A DNA stretch of 50,626 bases, taken from the NCBI GenBank assembly GCA_023554245.1, contig JAMJQL010000011.1:1-50626 (forward strand), read 5' to 3'. Shown here piece after piece: positions 40,965-49,481 of this stretch. Within the stretch, counting starts at the first letter, position 1. Each line of letters opens with the position of its first letter. Under the pieces are notes generated by a model. That model was not told the DNA's origin and searched no databases. It saw only the letters and a program-made list of their open reading frames with translations. This DNA is from Gemmatimonadota bacterium (GTDB lineage Bacteria; Gemmatimonadota; Gemmatimonadetes; Palauibacterales; Palauibacteraceae). Both the position numbers and the translations under genes were made by a program.

Positions 40965-41903
40965 ATGTTTCTATCCGGTGTCCGTCGAAGGACGCTCTGC
41001 TGGCTGCTGGCGTGGGCCGCAGCAGTCGTCCCGGTCGTCACGGCACCGGTCGCAGCACAGGAAACAAGGGGCGCAGGATCGGAGCGCGGGGTTGCCGATG
41101 TCCGCCCCGATACGGTCCGGGTCGGTGAGGGGTTCGAGCTCGCACTGACCGCAGTGTCGGGAGAGCGAGTCAAGTTTCCAGCTCTGCTCACGCTCCCCGA
41201 TGACGTCGAGCAGACGGGCCCACCGAGTCTGGATGACGACGGCGAGGGCACGTGGCGTGCGGTGTATCCGCTCGTAGCCTGGACGACGGGTCGCCGGCAG
41301 CTTCCCGCCGTTCTGGTGCCGGTGATCGGTGGGCGAGAAGAACGAATCCTGGAGATCAGACCTCCGGGAATCACGGTCGCCTCGGTGCTGCCGGCGGATT
41401 CCGAACCGGTCCGCCTGCTCCCGCCGCGCGTGCCGGAGAACGGTAGACGGATTCCGTGGCCCTGGCTCCTGGCGCTGCTGCTCGCGGCTCTCCTCGCGCG
41501 CGAAATTCTTCGGGCGAGGAGAGCTCCACCTGTTCCCCCACCGGCTTCTGAAGAGATCGGCCTCGGTCCCTACGAGGAGGCGAGGGAACGACTGCAGCGA
41601 CTTCGGCAGCGGGCGTCGGAGGGGTCGTTCGAGGCGGCGGCGCTGTACGACGAGGTGGAGTCGATCATCCGCCATTTCCTCGTACGGACACGCGAGTGGC
41701 CCGAGGCGCGACCCGTGCGCCAGGCCTTCGGTGTCGGGATGGTCGGGTCCGACCCGGCCGTGGTGCGCGAAACCGCTGAAATGATGCGTGCGGTGCGCCG
41801 GGCTCTGCCCGCCCGATTCGGGGCCCTCGAGGTATCGCGGGAGGCCCTGCTGACAGACGTCGACTCGGTGCTCGCCTGGTTGAGCCGGGACGAGGCGGCA
41901 TGA
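40965..41903 (+). CDS. BatD-like membrane protein of the MoxR/Bat operon
   Basis: A 312-residue protein from the ATG at 40965, 16 bases after the DUF58 stop. A signal peptide ends near Val-Ala-Ala-Gln-Glu (about 31). A beta-sandwich region (about 40-140) is followed by a membrane helix (Trp-Pro-Trp-Leu-Leu-Ala-Leu-Leu-Leu-Ala-Ala-Leu-Leu, about 166-180). The cytoplasmic part contains Glu-Ala-Ala-Ala-Leu-Tyr-Asp-Glu-Val-Glu-Ser-Ile-Ile-Arg-His-Phe-Leu, a helical segment like that of BatD/DUF4381 proteins. Its size is only about half that of typical BatD, so it may be a reduced version. It overlaps the BatA-like gene by ATGA. Confidence 0.75.
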   Translation: MFLSGVRRRTLCWLLAWAAAVVPVVTAPVAAQETRGAGSERGVADVRPDTVRVGEGFELALTAVSGERVKFPALLTLPDDVEQTGPPSLDDDGEGTWRAVYPLVAWTTGRRQLPAVLVPVIGGREERILEIRPPGITVASVLPADSEPVRLLPPRVPENGRRIPWPWLLALLLAALLAREILRARRAPPVPPPASEEIGLGPYEEARERLQRLRQRASEGSFEAAALYDEVESIIRHFLVRTREWPEARPVRQAFGVGMVGSDPAVVRETAEMMRAVRRALPARFGALEVSREALLTDVDSVLAWLSRDEAA

Positions 41904-42886
41904 GCGATCTCGGACTGAGCGCCTGGCCGTTTCTGCTGCTGCTCCTGCTTCTCCCGGTCGGCACCTGGCTGTCTCGCCGCCGCCGCCGCCGGCTTCCCGT
42001 CGCGGCGCTCGGCGTATCGCCGATACCGTTTGCTTCGCGGTTCTGGGCGACCTCTCCGCTGATGCTGCGCTCGGCGGCACTCGGGCTGGTCGTGGTCGCA
42101 CTCGCCGGTCCGATCCGGTCGGTTCGAACGGTGGAAGAGCGGTCGGAGGGAACCACCATCCTGGTCGCATTCGACGTATCCAGTTCGATGCTGGCCGAGG
42201 ACTTTCGGCCCGAGAATCGACTGGCGGTCGCCCGCGAGGAAGTTCGGAGGTTCGTGGAAGGGCGTGTCGCGGATCGGATCGGGCTCGTGGCATTCGCAGG
42301 CGAGGCGCTGACCGTAGTTCCGGGGACTCTCGACCACGAGCTGCTGCTCCAGGCGGTCGAGAGCCTGGACGTGGGTCAGCTGGAGGATGGGACGGCGATC
42401 GGTACTGCACTCGCCACGGCCGTGAATCGATTGCGGTCGGTGGAAGAGGGCGCACGTGTGGTCGTGCTCCTCACGGACGGCGACAACAACCGGGGGACGA
42501 TCGATCCTCTCGACGCGGCGGCAGCCGCTGAGGCGCTCGGGGTGCGCGTCTACACGATCGGTGTCGGCCGCGATGGCGTCGCCCCGGTCCCGATCGGACG
42601 CACCCGATTCGGCTACCAGTACGCCAACATGCCGGTGCAGGTGAATGACGAGCTGCTCGATGCGGTGGCGAAGCGAACCGGGGGGCTCTACTTCCGCGCT
42701 ACCGATCCCGAGGCGCTCGCAGGAATCTACGATCGCATCGATGCCCTTGAGACTGCGCCGATACTGGAGGAGCGCTCCGTGGAGCGGGCCTCGGTTCGGC
42801 ACGAATTCGTCATTCTCGCCCTCGTTTTTCTGCTGCTCGAGCTGATTGGCTCGGCGCTGCGGGGCAGGAGGTCACTGGGGCCATGA
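41900..42886 (+). CDS. BatA-like VWA domain membrane protein
   Basis: A 328-residue protein. Two N-terminal helices (about 8-24 and 53-70) are followed by a VWA domain whose MIDAS motif is Asp92-Val-Ser94-Ser-Ser96, with the Thr and Asp ligands in Asp-Gly-Thr-Ala-Ile-Gly and Leu-Thr-Asp-Gly-Asp. A C-terminal helix (Phe-Val-Ile-Leu-Ala-Leu-Val-Phe-Leu-Leu-Leu-Glu-Leu) anchors the end. This architecture is BatA. In Bacteroides and Leptospira, Bat proteins have been tied to stress tolerance. It overlaps both neighbours by ATGA. Confidence 0.92.
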   Translation: MSDLGLSAWPFLLLLLLLPVGTWLSRRRRRRLPVAALGVSPIPFASRFWATSPLMLRSAALGLVVVALAGPIRSVRTVEERSEGTTILVAFDVSSSMLAEDFRPENRLAVAREEVRRFVEGRVADRIGLVAFAGEALTVVPGTLDHELLLQAVESLDVGQLEDGTAIGTALATAVNRLRSVEEGARVVVLLTDGDNNRGTIDPLDAAAAAEALGVRVYTIGVGRDGVAPVPIGRTRFGYQYANMPVQVNDELLDAVAKRTGGLYFRATDPEALAGIYDRIDALETAPILEERSVERASVRHEFVILALVFLLLELIGSALRGRRSLGP

Positions 42887-43944
42887 TCAGCTCGGCTTCC
42901 GGCTCACTGGTTTCCTCGGCCGCATGGTGGCCGTGGGCGGCGGCTGTCGCCGCCTCGCTCGTGGCACTCGCTCTGCGCGCTGCAGCGGTCCGGCTGGCGC
43001 GCCGAGACCGCGAGCGACTCGGAGACGCCCGGGTTCTCGGTGAGGTCTCGCAGCCTCCGTCCCGTTTCGGGCAATTGACTCGCCTCGTCTTGCTGGCGGT
43101 AGGCGTCGGGTCGCTCGCAGCGGTGCTCGCCGGGGCGGATGATTCCGAGGCGGGTTCCGGAGAAGGGCGGGCGGGCGCGTTCGAGGTCGTGCTCGTGCTC
43201 GACGCCTCGAACTCGATGCTGGCCGAGGACGTGAGCCCGAGCCGCGTCGGGCAACAGCGGGAGGTCGCGCGGCGCCTGGTATCGGAGATCGATGGTCGGT
43301 TCGGCATCGTCTATTTCGCGGGTGGAGGTTACGTCCTCTCACCCCTGACCGACGACAGGGACGCCGCACTGATGTTCGCTGAGACGGTGGATCCGTCACT
43401 CGTCGGCCGCGGTGGAACGTCTCTCCCGGCCGGCCTGATCCAGGGGATGGCGGTGCTGGGAGGGGGCGAGCCGCGGACACCCAGGGCGATCGTGGTACTC
43501 TCCGACGGCGAGTCGACCGTGGATACGAGGGAGCTGGATGGGGTTCTCGCGACTGCCTCCGCAGCGGGAGTCGCCGTGCATGCCGTGGGATTCGGTACGA
43601 CCGAGGGAGGTCGAATCCCGATGCCCATCCGCCAGCTGGGCGATCCGCTCGAGTCTGCCGAGGCCCTGGGGGTGCGGCCCGACATGGGTGCGAACGGGAG
43701 AGCATGGCTGCGCGATTCGGACGGCCTGCCGGTCGTGAGCCGACTCGAGGAAGAATCACTTCGACGTGTCGCATCCGAAACCGGCGGTCTCTACGTACAG
43801 GCAACTGAGTCGGGGATCGACGCGCTCCTCGCGCGGCTCCCCCGGTCCGCCGACGATACCGGCGCCGGCAGTGCGGTCCTTCTGTTGCTGATGCTCGCGT
43901 TCGGTGCGCTGTTCGCCGAGGCTTACCTGTTCCGGAGGGCCTGA
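42883..43944 (+). CDS. BatB-like VWA domain membrane protein
   Basis: A 353-residue protein overlapping the preceding gene by ATGA. N-terminal helices (about 16-35 and 67-84) precede a VWA domain with an intact MIDAS Asp107-Ala-Ser109-Asn-Ser111, and the later ligand segments Arg-Gly-Gly-Thr-Ser-Leu and Val-Leu-Ser-Asp-Gly-Glu. The C-terminal helix is Ala-Val-Leu-Leu-Leu-Leu-Met-Leu-Ala-Phe-Gly. It is a paralogue of the adjacent BatA-like protein (the two share Asn-Ser-Met-Leu-Ala-Glu-Asp or Ser-Ser-Met-Leu-Ala-Glu-Asp after the MIDAS), so the pair probably arose by duplication and may form a heteromer. Confidence 0.92.
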   Translation: MISSASGSLVSSAAWWPWAAAVAASLVALALRAAAVRLARRDRERLGDARVLGEVSQPPSRFGQLTRLVLLAVGVGSLAAVLAGADDSEAGSGEGRAGAFEVVLVLDASNSMLAEDVSPSRVGQQREVARRLVSEIDGRFGIVYFAGGGYVLSPLTDDRDAALMFAETVDPSLVGRGGTSLPAGLIQGMAVLGGGEPRTPRAIVVLSDGESTVDTRELDGVLATASAAGVAVHAVGFGTTEGGRIPMPIRQLGDPLESAEALGVRPDMGANGRAWLRDSDGLPVVSRLEEESLRRVASETGGLYVQATESGIDALLARLPRSADDTGAGSAVLLLLMLAFGALFAEAYLFRRA

Positions 43945-44717
43945 TGCGGGCGCGCGATCTTCTCGTTGCCGCGCTGGCCATGCTCGTGCTACCGCTCGCG
44001 TGCCCCACATTCGTCCTTCGGGGCCAGGTGGCACCCGTGGATCAGGGTGAAGGCGAGCAATCGCAACTGTGGCAACCGGTCCCCGGCGCCGCTGCGGTCT
44101 CGCTCGCCCCCGAACGCATCGCACGACTTCGGGACCGCGCCGAGTCGCGCGCCGAACCGGAGAGCTGGCTGGCATTCGGGGCGGCGCTCCTGCAGTCCGG
44201 CGACTGGCAGGGAGCCGCCCCACCGCTTCGAGCGGCGCTGGACAGCGACGACCCGGAATTGAGGGAGGATGCAGCATACGATCTCGCGCTCGCGTGGGCG
44301 GTAGCAGGCGCCCCGGGCACATCCGTGCCCGCGGCGACCGGGCGGGGAAGCCGCCCCGACTCGGAAGCCGAAGCCCTCGACGACCCCGGTACGCCACGTG
44401 ACAGGCTGCTTCGAGCTCGAGACGGATTCCGAGCGGTGCTGCGGGTCGACCCGACCGCCGAAGATGCACGCTGGAACCTGGAGGTCGTGGAACGCTGGCT
44501 CGATCGGGAAGGGGACGGGGGGGCATCCGGCGAGGGAGGCGGAGCGGGGGAGTCGAGCGGCGGAACGGGCGAGGGAACCGGCTCGGCCGGCGCTCCGATG
44601 ACGCCGGAGGAGGCCCGCCGCCTGCTGGAGGCGGCCGAGGGGCAGGAACGGGAGGTACAGGCCCGGCGGCTCGAGCGGAATCGCGACAGGGACCCGTCGC
44701 TGGAGAAGAACTGGTAG
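43944..44717 (+). CDS. BatC-like periplasmic TPR protein
   Basis: A 257-residue protein starting in a TGATG overlap. It has an N-terminal signal peptide or anchor (Leu-Leu-Val-Ala-Ala-Leu-Ala-Met-Leu-Val-Leu-Pro-Leu-Ala-Cys). Two TPR-like helical units follow (about 65-120 and 150-185; Leu-Arg-Val-Asp-Pro-Thr-Ala-Glu-Asp-Ala-Arg-Trp-Asn-Leu-Glu). A Gly/Ser/Glu linker (about 190-215) then leads to the terminal Glu-Arg-Asn-Arg-Asp-Arg-Asp-Pro-Ser-Leu-Glu-Lys-Asn-Trp, the conserved BatC ending. A cysteine at about 20 makes a lipoprotein possible. It is the last gene of the MoxR operon, converging on pcm. Confidence 0.85.
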   Translation: MRARDLLVAALAMLVLPLACPTFVLRGQVAPVDQGEGEQSQLWQPVPGAAAVSLAPERIARLRDRAESRAEPESWLAFGAALLQSGDWQGAAPPLRAALDSDDPELREDAAYDLALAWAVAGAPGTSVPAATGRGSRPDSEAEALDDPGTPRDRLLRARDGFRAVLRVDPTAEDARWNLEVVERWLDREGDGGASGEGGGAGESSGGTGEGTGSAGAPMTPEEARRLLEAAEGQEREVQARRLERNRDRDPSLEKNW

Positions 44718-44754
44718 GACAACTTCGACGCCCACCCAACCCGGCAGCGGGGCC

Positions 44755-45423
44755 TCAGCGAGTTTCCGGGCGGGCGTCTTCGATCAGGGGCACGAAACGG
44801 GCGCCCTCCAGGTCACTGGCAGTCCAGCGTCCGTCCTCGAGACGATACCGTCGGATTACCTGACCACGCTCGTCGCCCACCGGCGCGATGATCGAGCCGT
44901 TCGGAGCCAACTGTTCGCGCAGGGCGCTCGGCACGGCTGCCGCGGCGGCAGTCACGATCACGCGGTCGAAGGGTGCGGCTTCCGGCCAACCTCTGCTGCC
45001 ATCTCCCAGACGAACGTGCACGCGATCCGCGTAGCCCAGGTCGGACAGGAGCGCTCGCGTTCGATCGTACAGGGCCTCGACGCGCTCGATCGAGAACACC
45101 TCGCACCCGCACTCCGCGAGCACGGCAGCCTGATACCCGGACCCCGTTCCCACCTCGAGCACGCGCAGACCGTCACGATCGATTTCCAGTGCAGAGGTCA
45201 TGAGGGCGACGATGTAGGGCTGGCTGATCGTGGCGCCGTGACCGATGGGAAGGGCACCATCACGGAACGCGGCATGCCTGAGCTTGGCGGGAACGAATCG
45301 GTCCCGGGGCACCGACCTCATGGCGTCGAGAACGCGAGGGTCGACGATTCCGCGGCGGCGGATTTGCGATTCCACCATGTCGCCGAGTTTTTCCGACGGA
45401 CTTCGACGGCCCGGGACCCTCAT
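44755..45423 (-). CDS. pcm: Protein-L-isoaspartate O-methyltransferase
   Basis: A 222-residue protein from the ATG at 45423, which follows GGGAGG. The long upstream frame runs into the selD region and is not coding. The hallmark Ile-Gly-His-Gly-Ala-Thr-Ile-Ser-Gln-Pro (60-69) and the SAM-binding Val-Leu-Glu-Val-Gly-Thr-Gly-Ser-Gly-Tyr-Gln-Ala-Ala (88-100) are present, and Phe-Asp-Arg-Val-Ile-Val-Thr-Ala-Ala follows. The enzyme methylates isoaspartyl residues to repair aged proteins. It is divergent from selD with an 83-bp spacer. Confidence 0.95.
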   Translation of the reverse strand: MRVPGRRSPSEKLGDMVESQIRRRGIVDPRVLDAMRSVPRDRFVPAKLRHAAFRDGALPIGHGATISQPYIVALMTSALEIDRDGLRVLEVGTGSGYQAAVLAECGCEVFSIERVEALYDRTRALLSDLGYADRVHVRLGDGSRGWPEAAPFDRVIVTAAAAAVPSALREQLAPNGSIIAPVGDERGQVIRRYRLEDGRWTASDLEGARFVPLIEDARPETR

Positions 45424-45506
45424 GCGAACCTCCCGGAAGCAGACTCCGGAAGATGCATCGACCGTCCCCGTTGCCGCAAAGTCGAATCCGCATCTAGCTT
45501 GACCGC

Positions 45507-46562
45507 ATGAATACACCCGCATCCGAACGGGTCCGGCTGACCCAGTACGCGAGCGGCGCCGGCTGAGCCTGCAAGCTGGGTCCGGAGGACCTGCGAGCTG
45601 TGCTGAGCGCCCTGCCCGCCGGTGTGGACGAGAATCTCCTCGTGGGGCTCGAGACACCGGACGATGCGGCCGTGTACGCTCTGGAAGCGGACCGGGCGCT
45701 GGTAGCGAGTGTCGATTTCTTTCCTCCGCTCGTGGATGATCCGGAAGATTTCGGAGCGATCGCAGCGGCGAATGCGTTGAGTGACCTGTATGCGATGCGG
45801 GCGCGGCCACTGTTCGCCCTCAGTCTGCTCGCGATCCCGGCCGGCGAGCTTCCGCCGGAGGCGGTGGCGGCGATTCTGCGGGGCGCATCCGACACCTGCG
45901 CCGAGGCCGGTGCGGTGATCGCGGGTGGACATTCGATCGACGACGCGGAGCCGAAGTTCGGACTGGTCGCGATCGGCCTGGTCCATCCCGACCGGATGCT
46001 ACGGAAAGCCGGGGCGCTCCCTGGCGATGCGCTCGTGCTCGGAAAGGCCCTCGGCACAGGCGTGGTCGCCACGGCGATCAAGCGGGGCATGGCCGACGCC
46101 CCGGCGACACGGGCGGCCGTTCGCTCGATGCGTCAGCTCAATGCCGCGGCGACCGAGCTGCTCGATGGGCACGAGGTTCACGCCCTGACGGATGTCTCGG
46201 GATTCGGACTGCTCGGGCATCTGCGGGAGATGTGCGAGGCCTCGAATGTCAGTGCCCGCGTGTTCGCGGGTGCACCGAGGTTGCTTCCGGACGCCGAGCA
46301 CCTGGTGGAGGAGGGGTGTGTGCCGGGAGGAACGAGCCGGAACCGTGCATCCCTGGAATCCGTCACCTCGTGGGCCGATGCGGTTCCCGAGACGCTCCGC
46401 ACGCTGCTGTGCGACGCGCAGACCTCAGGTGGTCTCCTGGCGTCAGTGGCTTCCGAAGATGCATCTGAACTGGTTGCCGAGTGGGAGACGGCGGGCTATG
46501 CGGCTTCGGTCATCGGGCAACTGGAGTTTCCGACGGCGGACAGGATCCGCGTCGAGGCCTGA
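45507..46562 (+). CDS. selD: Selenide, water dikinase (SelD) containing selenocysteine encoded by in-frame TGA
   Basis: A 351-residue protein when the TGA at 45564-45566 is read as selenocysteine 20. The ATG at 45507 opens Met-Asn-Thr-Pro-Ala-Ser-Glu-Arg-Val-Arg-Leu-Thr-Gln-Tyr-Ala-Ser, then Gly-Ala-Gly-Sec-Ala-Cys-Lys-Leu. This is the catalytic loop of SelD, where Sec or Cys alternates at this very position. The downstream frame has Gly-Leu-Glu-Thr-Pro-Asp-Asp-Ala-Ala-Val, Asp-Phe-Phe-Pro-Pro (metal/ATP site) and Gly-Gly-His-Ser-Ile. The 3-prime part alone lacks the catalytic loop. SelD makes selenophosphate from selenide and ATP for Sec-tRNA and selenouridine synthesis. selA, selB and selC are not in the window. 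Confidence 0.95.
45571..45603 (+). promoter_or_regulatory. Probable bacterial SECIS hairpin in selD
   Basis: Immediately 3-prime of the Sec TGA, GGTCC (45579-45583) and GGACC (45587-45591) form a stem with apical loop GGA. AGCT (45574-45577) pairs with AGCT (45596-45599) below an asymmetric internal loop. The apical loop starts 17 bases after the TGA and begins with G, in agreement with the known bacterial SECIS rules (short apical loop with an early G, about 16-37 bases from the UGA). It would bind SelB. Confidence 0.75.
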
Positions 46563-46569
46563 CCGCATC

Positions 46570-48105
46570 TCATTCCCGGAAGGGCGGCCACGAGCTCAGG
46601 GGGTCCGCCTCCCCTTTCCAGCCCCGGAATTTCCGGCGTACTGCCGTCAGTTTCGGCCGTGGCGTTCGGTGTCCGCGGGTCCAGGTGCTCGGAATGAGCA
46701 GCACGAGAAGCGTGTAGAACTCGAGTCTGCCGAGCAGCATCAGGACCGACAGGACGACCAGGGCGGCCGAGCTCATCCCCGAGTAGTTGCCCGCCGGACC
46801 CACCTCTCCGAGTCCGGGACCGATGCTGGACAACGCGGCCAGCGATGCGCTCAGCGCCGTGACGAGATCGCTCCCGAGCGCGGCCAGAACCGCCGTGCCG
46901 ATCGCGTGCGTTCCCATGTACATGGCCAGGAAGGCCAGCACCTTTAGCACGAGATCCGAACGAATCGGCTGGCCGCCGACCCGCGTGACGATCACGGCTC
47001 TCGGATGGAGGACTTTCCGAATCTCGCCGAATACGTGCTGGGCGACGACGGCGCCCCTGATCATCTTGAACCCGCCGCCCGTCGATCCTCCCATACCGCC
47101 TACGAACATCAGGGCGAGAAGGAATGACTGAAGGAGGACCGGCCAGGTCGCGAAATCCGCCGTTCCGAATCCCGTCGTGCTGTGGATCGACACCACGCTG
47201 AATATCGAGTCCCGTGCCACCTCCAGGGTCCAGGTTCCGTACGTATACCCGAGGACGACGAAGCAAGCCGCCGAGAAGAGCACGCAGGAGAGCAGGTACC
47301 ACTTGAATTCCGCGTTTCTCAACAGCGCCAGCGGCCTGCCGGTCAGTGCGCGGTAGTGAAGCGTGAAGTTCACGCCGGCGAAGAACATGAATATGATCGT
47401 CACCCACTGAATGGGTGCGGAGTAGTAGCCCATGGACGCCGTGCGGGTTGAGAATCCGCCTGTGGCGAGAGCGCTCATCGCGTGATTCACCGCGTCGAAC
47501 GGGGACATCCCGAGCAGGAGGTACGCGACGATCAGAACAGCCGTCAGACCTACGTAGACTCCCCACAGAAGACGGGCCGTCGTCGCGATCCTGGGGCGGA
47601 TTCGATCGGTGGTAATCCCGGGCGCTTCAGCGAAGAACAGCTGCGCGCCACCGACTCCGAGCAGGGGGAGAATTGCCACCCCGAGCACGATGATTCCCAT
47701 TCCGCCGATCCAGTGCGACAGGCTCCGCCAGAGTAGAATGCTGTCCGGTAGCTCCTCGATCACCGGGTAGATCGTCGCCCCTGTCGTCGTGAATCCGGAG
47801 ACCGACTCGAATACGGCCCCGGCCACATCCGGGGCCACATTCGTGGTCAGAAATGGTATCGCCCCGGCGAGAACGATGGCGATCCAGGCCAGGCCGACGA
47901 TGGTCAGCGCTTCACGCGCGTTCAGCTCACCGCTGCGCGGAGTGGCGAACCAGAGGACAAATCCCGTCAGGCCCGGGATCGCCATGGCGAGCAACCAGGC
48001 CGGTCCCAGCCCTTCGACGAAGCCCACACCCGCCGCCGGGATCATAGCGATGGCAACGGCCACGAGGAGACCGCCGAGCAGGTGCAGGATGTTCCGGTAG
48101 CTCAA
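46570..48105 (-). CDS. trkH: Trk/Ktr potassium uptake channel subunit TrkH
   Basis: A 511-residue membrane protein starting at a TTG at 48105, 12 bases after the trkA stop. The four selectivity-filter P-loops are visible: Gly-Phe-Thr-Thr-Thr-Gly-Ala-Thr, Ala-Thr-Gly-Gly-Phe-Ser-Thr-Arg, Ser-Thr-Thr-Gly-Phe-Gly-Thr-Ala and Ser-Ser-Ile-Gly-Pro-Gly-Leu-Gly. The intramembrane loop region Gly-Gly-Met-Gly-Gly-Ser-Thr-Gly-Gly-Gly-Phe-Lys and the C-terminal Gly-Arg-Leu-Glu-Phe-Tyr-Thr-Leu-Leu also match TrkH. Together with TrkA it forms an NAD/ATP-gated potassium transporter. The order trkA-trkH on the minus strand is operonic. A short charged C-terminal extension is present. Confidence 0.94.
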   Translation of the reverse strand: MSYRNILHLLGGLLVAVAIAMIPAAGVGFVEGLGPAWLLAMAIPGLTGFVLWFATPRSGELNAREALTIVGLAWIAIVLAGAIPFLTTNVAPDVAGAVFESVSGFTTTGATIYPVIEELPDSILLWRSLSHWIGGMGIIVLGVAILPLLGVGGAQLFFAEAPGITTDRIRPRIATTARLLWGVYVGLTAVLIVAYLLLGMSPFDAVNHAMSALATGGFSTRTASMGYYSAPIQWVTIIFMFFAGVNFTLHYRALTGRPLALLRNAEFKWYLLSCVLFSAACFVVLGYTYGTWTLEVARDSIFSVVSIHSTTGFGTADFATWPVLLQSFLLALMFVGGMGGSTGGGFKMIRGAVVAQHVFGEIRKVLHPRAVIVTRVGGQPIRSDLVLKVLAFLAMYMGTHAIGTAVLAALGSDLVTALSASLAALSSIGPGLGEVGPAGNYSGMSSAALVVLSVLMLLGRLEFYTLLVLLIPSTWTRGHRTPRPKLTAVRRKFRGWKGEADPLSSWPPFRE

Positions 48106-48117
48106 GGGAGTGAACGA

Positions 48118-49464
48118 TCAGCTGGGGAACAGGGACGTGACATCGCCCACGGCGTCCGCCAGCGCGAACACGATTGCCTCGTCGCCGTTCTGCAGACTGT
48201 GCGAACCGCGAGGGATGATCACTTCACCGTCACGGACTATGGATGCCAGAATCGCATGATCGGGGAATTCCAGTTCCTCGAGGGGGCGGCCGACCAGAGG
48301 GGAATCCGCGGAGACTTTGAATGAGATCACTTCGGCGTCGGAATCCTTGAATACGGCGACGCGGTTCACGCTTCCCCGGCGCACGTAGCGCAGGATCGCG
48401 TTGGCCGCGCTGATCCGCGGGCTGACCGCGGTCTCGAGCCCGATCCGCTTCGCCAGCGGGAGATAGTCGGTGCGATTGACCAGCGTGATGATCTGTCTCA
48501 CTCCGAGGTCTCTCGCCACCAGAGACGAAATGATGTTCGCTTCGTCTTCCTCGGTCAGGGCCACGAACGCATCGGTCTCCGCCGCGCCCTCGAACTCCAT
48601 GAGTTCGATGTCGGTAGGGTCGCCCTGAAGGATCAGCGTCCGGTCGAGGCGTTCGGCGAAGTCTCGCGCCCGGTCAGCGTCCGAAACGAGCACCGTGCCT
48701 TCGACGCCGTGTTGCTCGAGCAGTCGAGCGAGGTAGTAGGCTTCCCGGCTCGGACCGGCGATGAGGACTCGACGGAGCTTTCCGTGGTCGTGACCGCTGA
48801 GCTCGAGCGCGGTGGGGATCTCGTCCGCCGTAGCCACGGCATAGACGTGGTCCTGAGCCTGAATTCGGGTGCTTCCGTCCGGGATGATCGTCTTCCCGTC
48901 CCGTTCCACGGCCACAGCCAGAAGGGACCGGTCCTGCCTCGCGACGTCGAGCTCACCCAGCGTCTTCCCATCGACGGGCGCGCCCTCGACGACCGTCAGG
49001 CCGATCAGCTGGACGGCGCCGCCGGCGAATACGGCCAGGTCGGTAGCGGCCGTCGACTGCAGGAGCCGGAAGGTCTCGACCGCGAGCTCGCGCTCCGGGT
49101 TGATCAACACGTCCACCCCGAAGCGGGCCGGGTAGAGAGCGTCTCCTTCCCGGTAGAAGTCGGGGTTGGAGACCCGGGCGACCTTTACCAGATCCGGGCG
49201 AGCGGGCACCGCCATGCATACCACGAGGTTTACCTCGTCGATGCTGGTGACGGCCAGCAACAGGCCGGCCGAGTCGATGCCCGCCCGTTCCAGCACGGCA
49301 GGATTTACGCCGCTCCCCTCGACCACGGCAACGTCGATGTGGGTCTCGACGTAGTCGAGGCGGTCCCGGTCGACGTCTACCACTACGACGTCGTGCTGCT
49401 CCTTGGAGAGACGTTCCGCGACGTGATATCCGACCTCGCCGGCTCCGACGATCACGATGTGCAT
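48118..49464 (-). CDS. trkA: Trk system potassium uptake regulator TrkA
   Basis: A 448-residue protein from the ATG at 49464 (Met-His-Ile-Val-Ile-Val-Gly-Ala-Gly-Glu-Val-Gly-Tyr). The frame runs further upstream into a tRNA-derived repeat, but the ATG is directly at the Rossmann start. It has the standard TrkA layout of two RCK-N/RCK-C pairs. The first nucleotide fold, Gly-Ala-Gly-Glu-Val-Gly (7-12) with Val-Val-Asp-Val-Asp at the second strand end, is canonical. The second (Val-Leu-Ile-Ala-Gly-Pro-Ser-Arg-Glu-Ala, about 234) has lost the glycine pattern, as in many TrkA proteins. It gates TrkH in response to NADH or nucleotides. Confidence 0.95.
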   Translation of the reverse strand: MHIVIVGAGEVGYHVAERLSKEQHDVVVVDVDRDRLDYVETHIDVAVVEGSGVNPAVLERAGIDSAGLLLAVTSIDEVNLVVCMAVPARPDLVKVARVSNPDFYREGDALYPARFGVDVLINPERELAVETFRLLQSTAATDLAVFAGGAVQLIGLTVVEGAPVDGKTLGELDVARQDRSLLAVAVERDGKTIIPDGSTRIQAQDHVYAVATADEIPTALELSGHDHGKLRRVLIAGPSREAYYLARLLEQHGVEGTVLVSDADRARDFAERLDRTLILQGDPTDIELMEFEGAAETDAFVALTEEDEANIISSLVARDLGVRQIITLVNRTDYLPLAKRIGLETAVSPRISAANAILRYVRRGSVNRVAVFKDSDAEVISFKVSADSPLVGRPLEELEFPDHAILASIVRDGEVIIPRGSHSLQNGDEAIVFALADAVGDVTSLFPS

Positions 49465-49481
49465 GGCGGACAATGTCCCCG

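Noticed and set aside
45564-45566. TGA in selD read as a nonsense mutation, with the gene starting at the GTG at 45600
   Set aside because: That start would remove the conserved catalytic loop. The TGA lies exactly at the Sec/Cys position and is followed by a suitable hairpin, so recoding explains it better.
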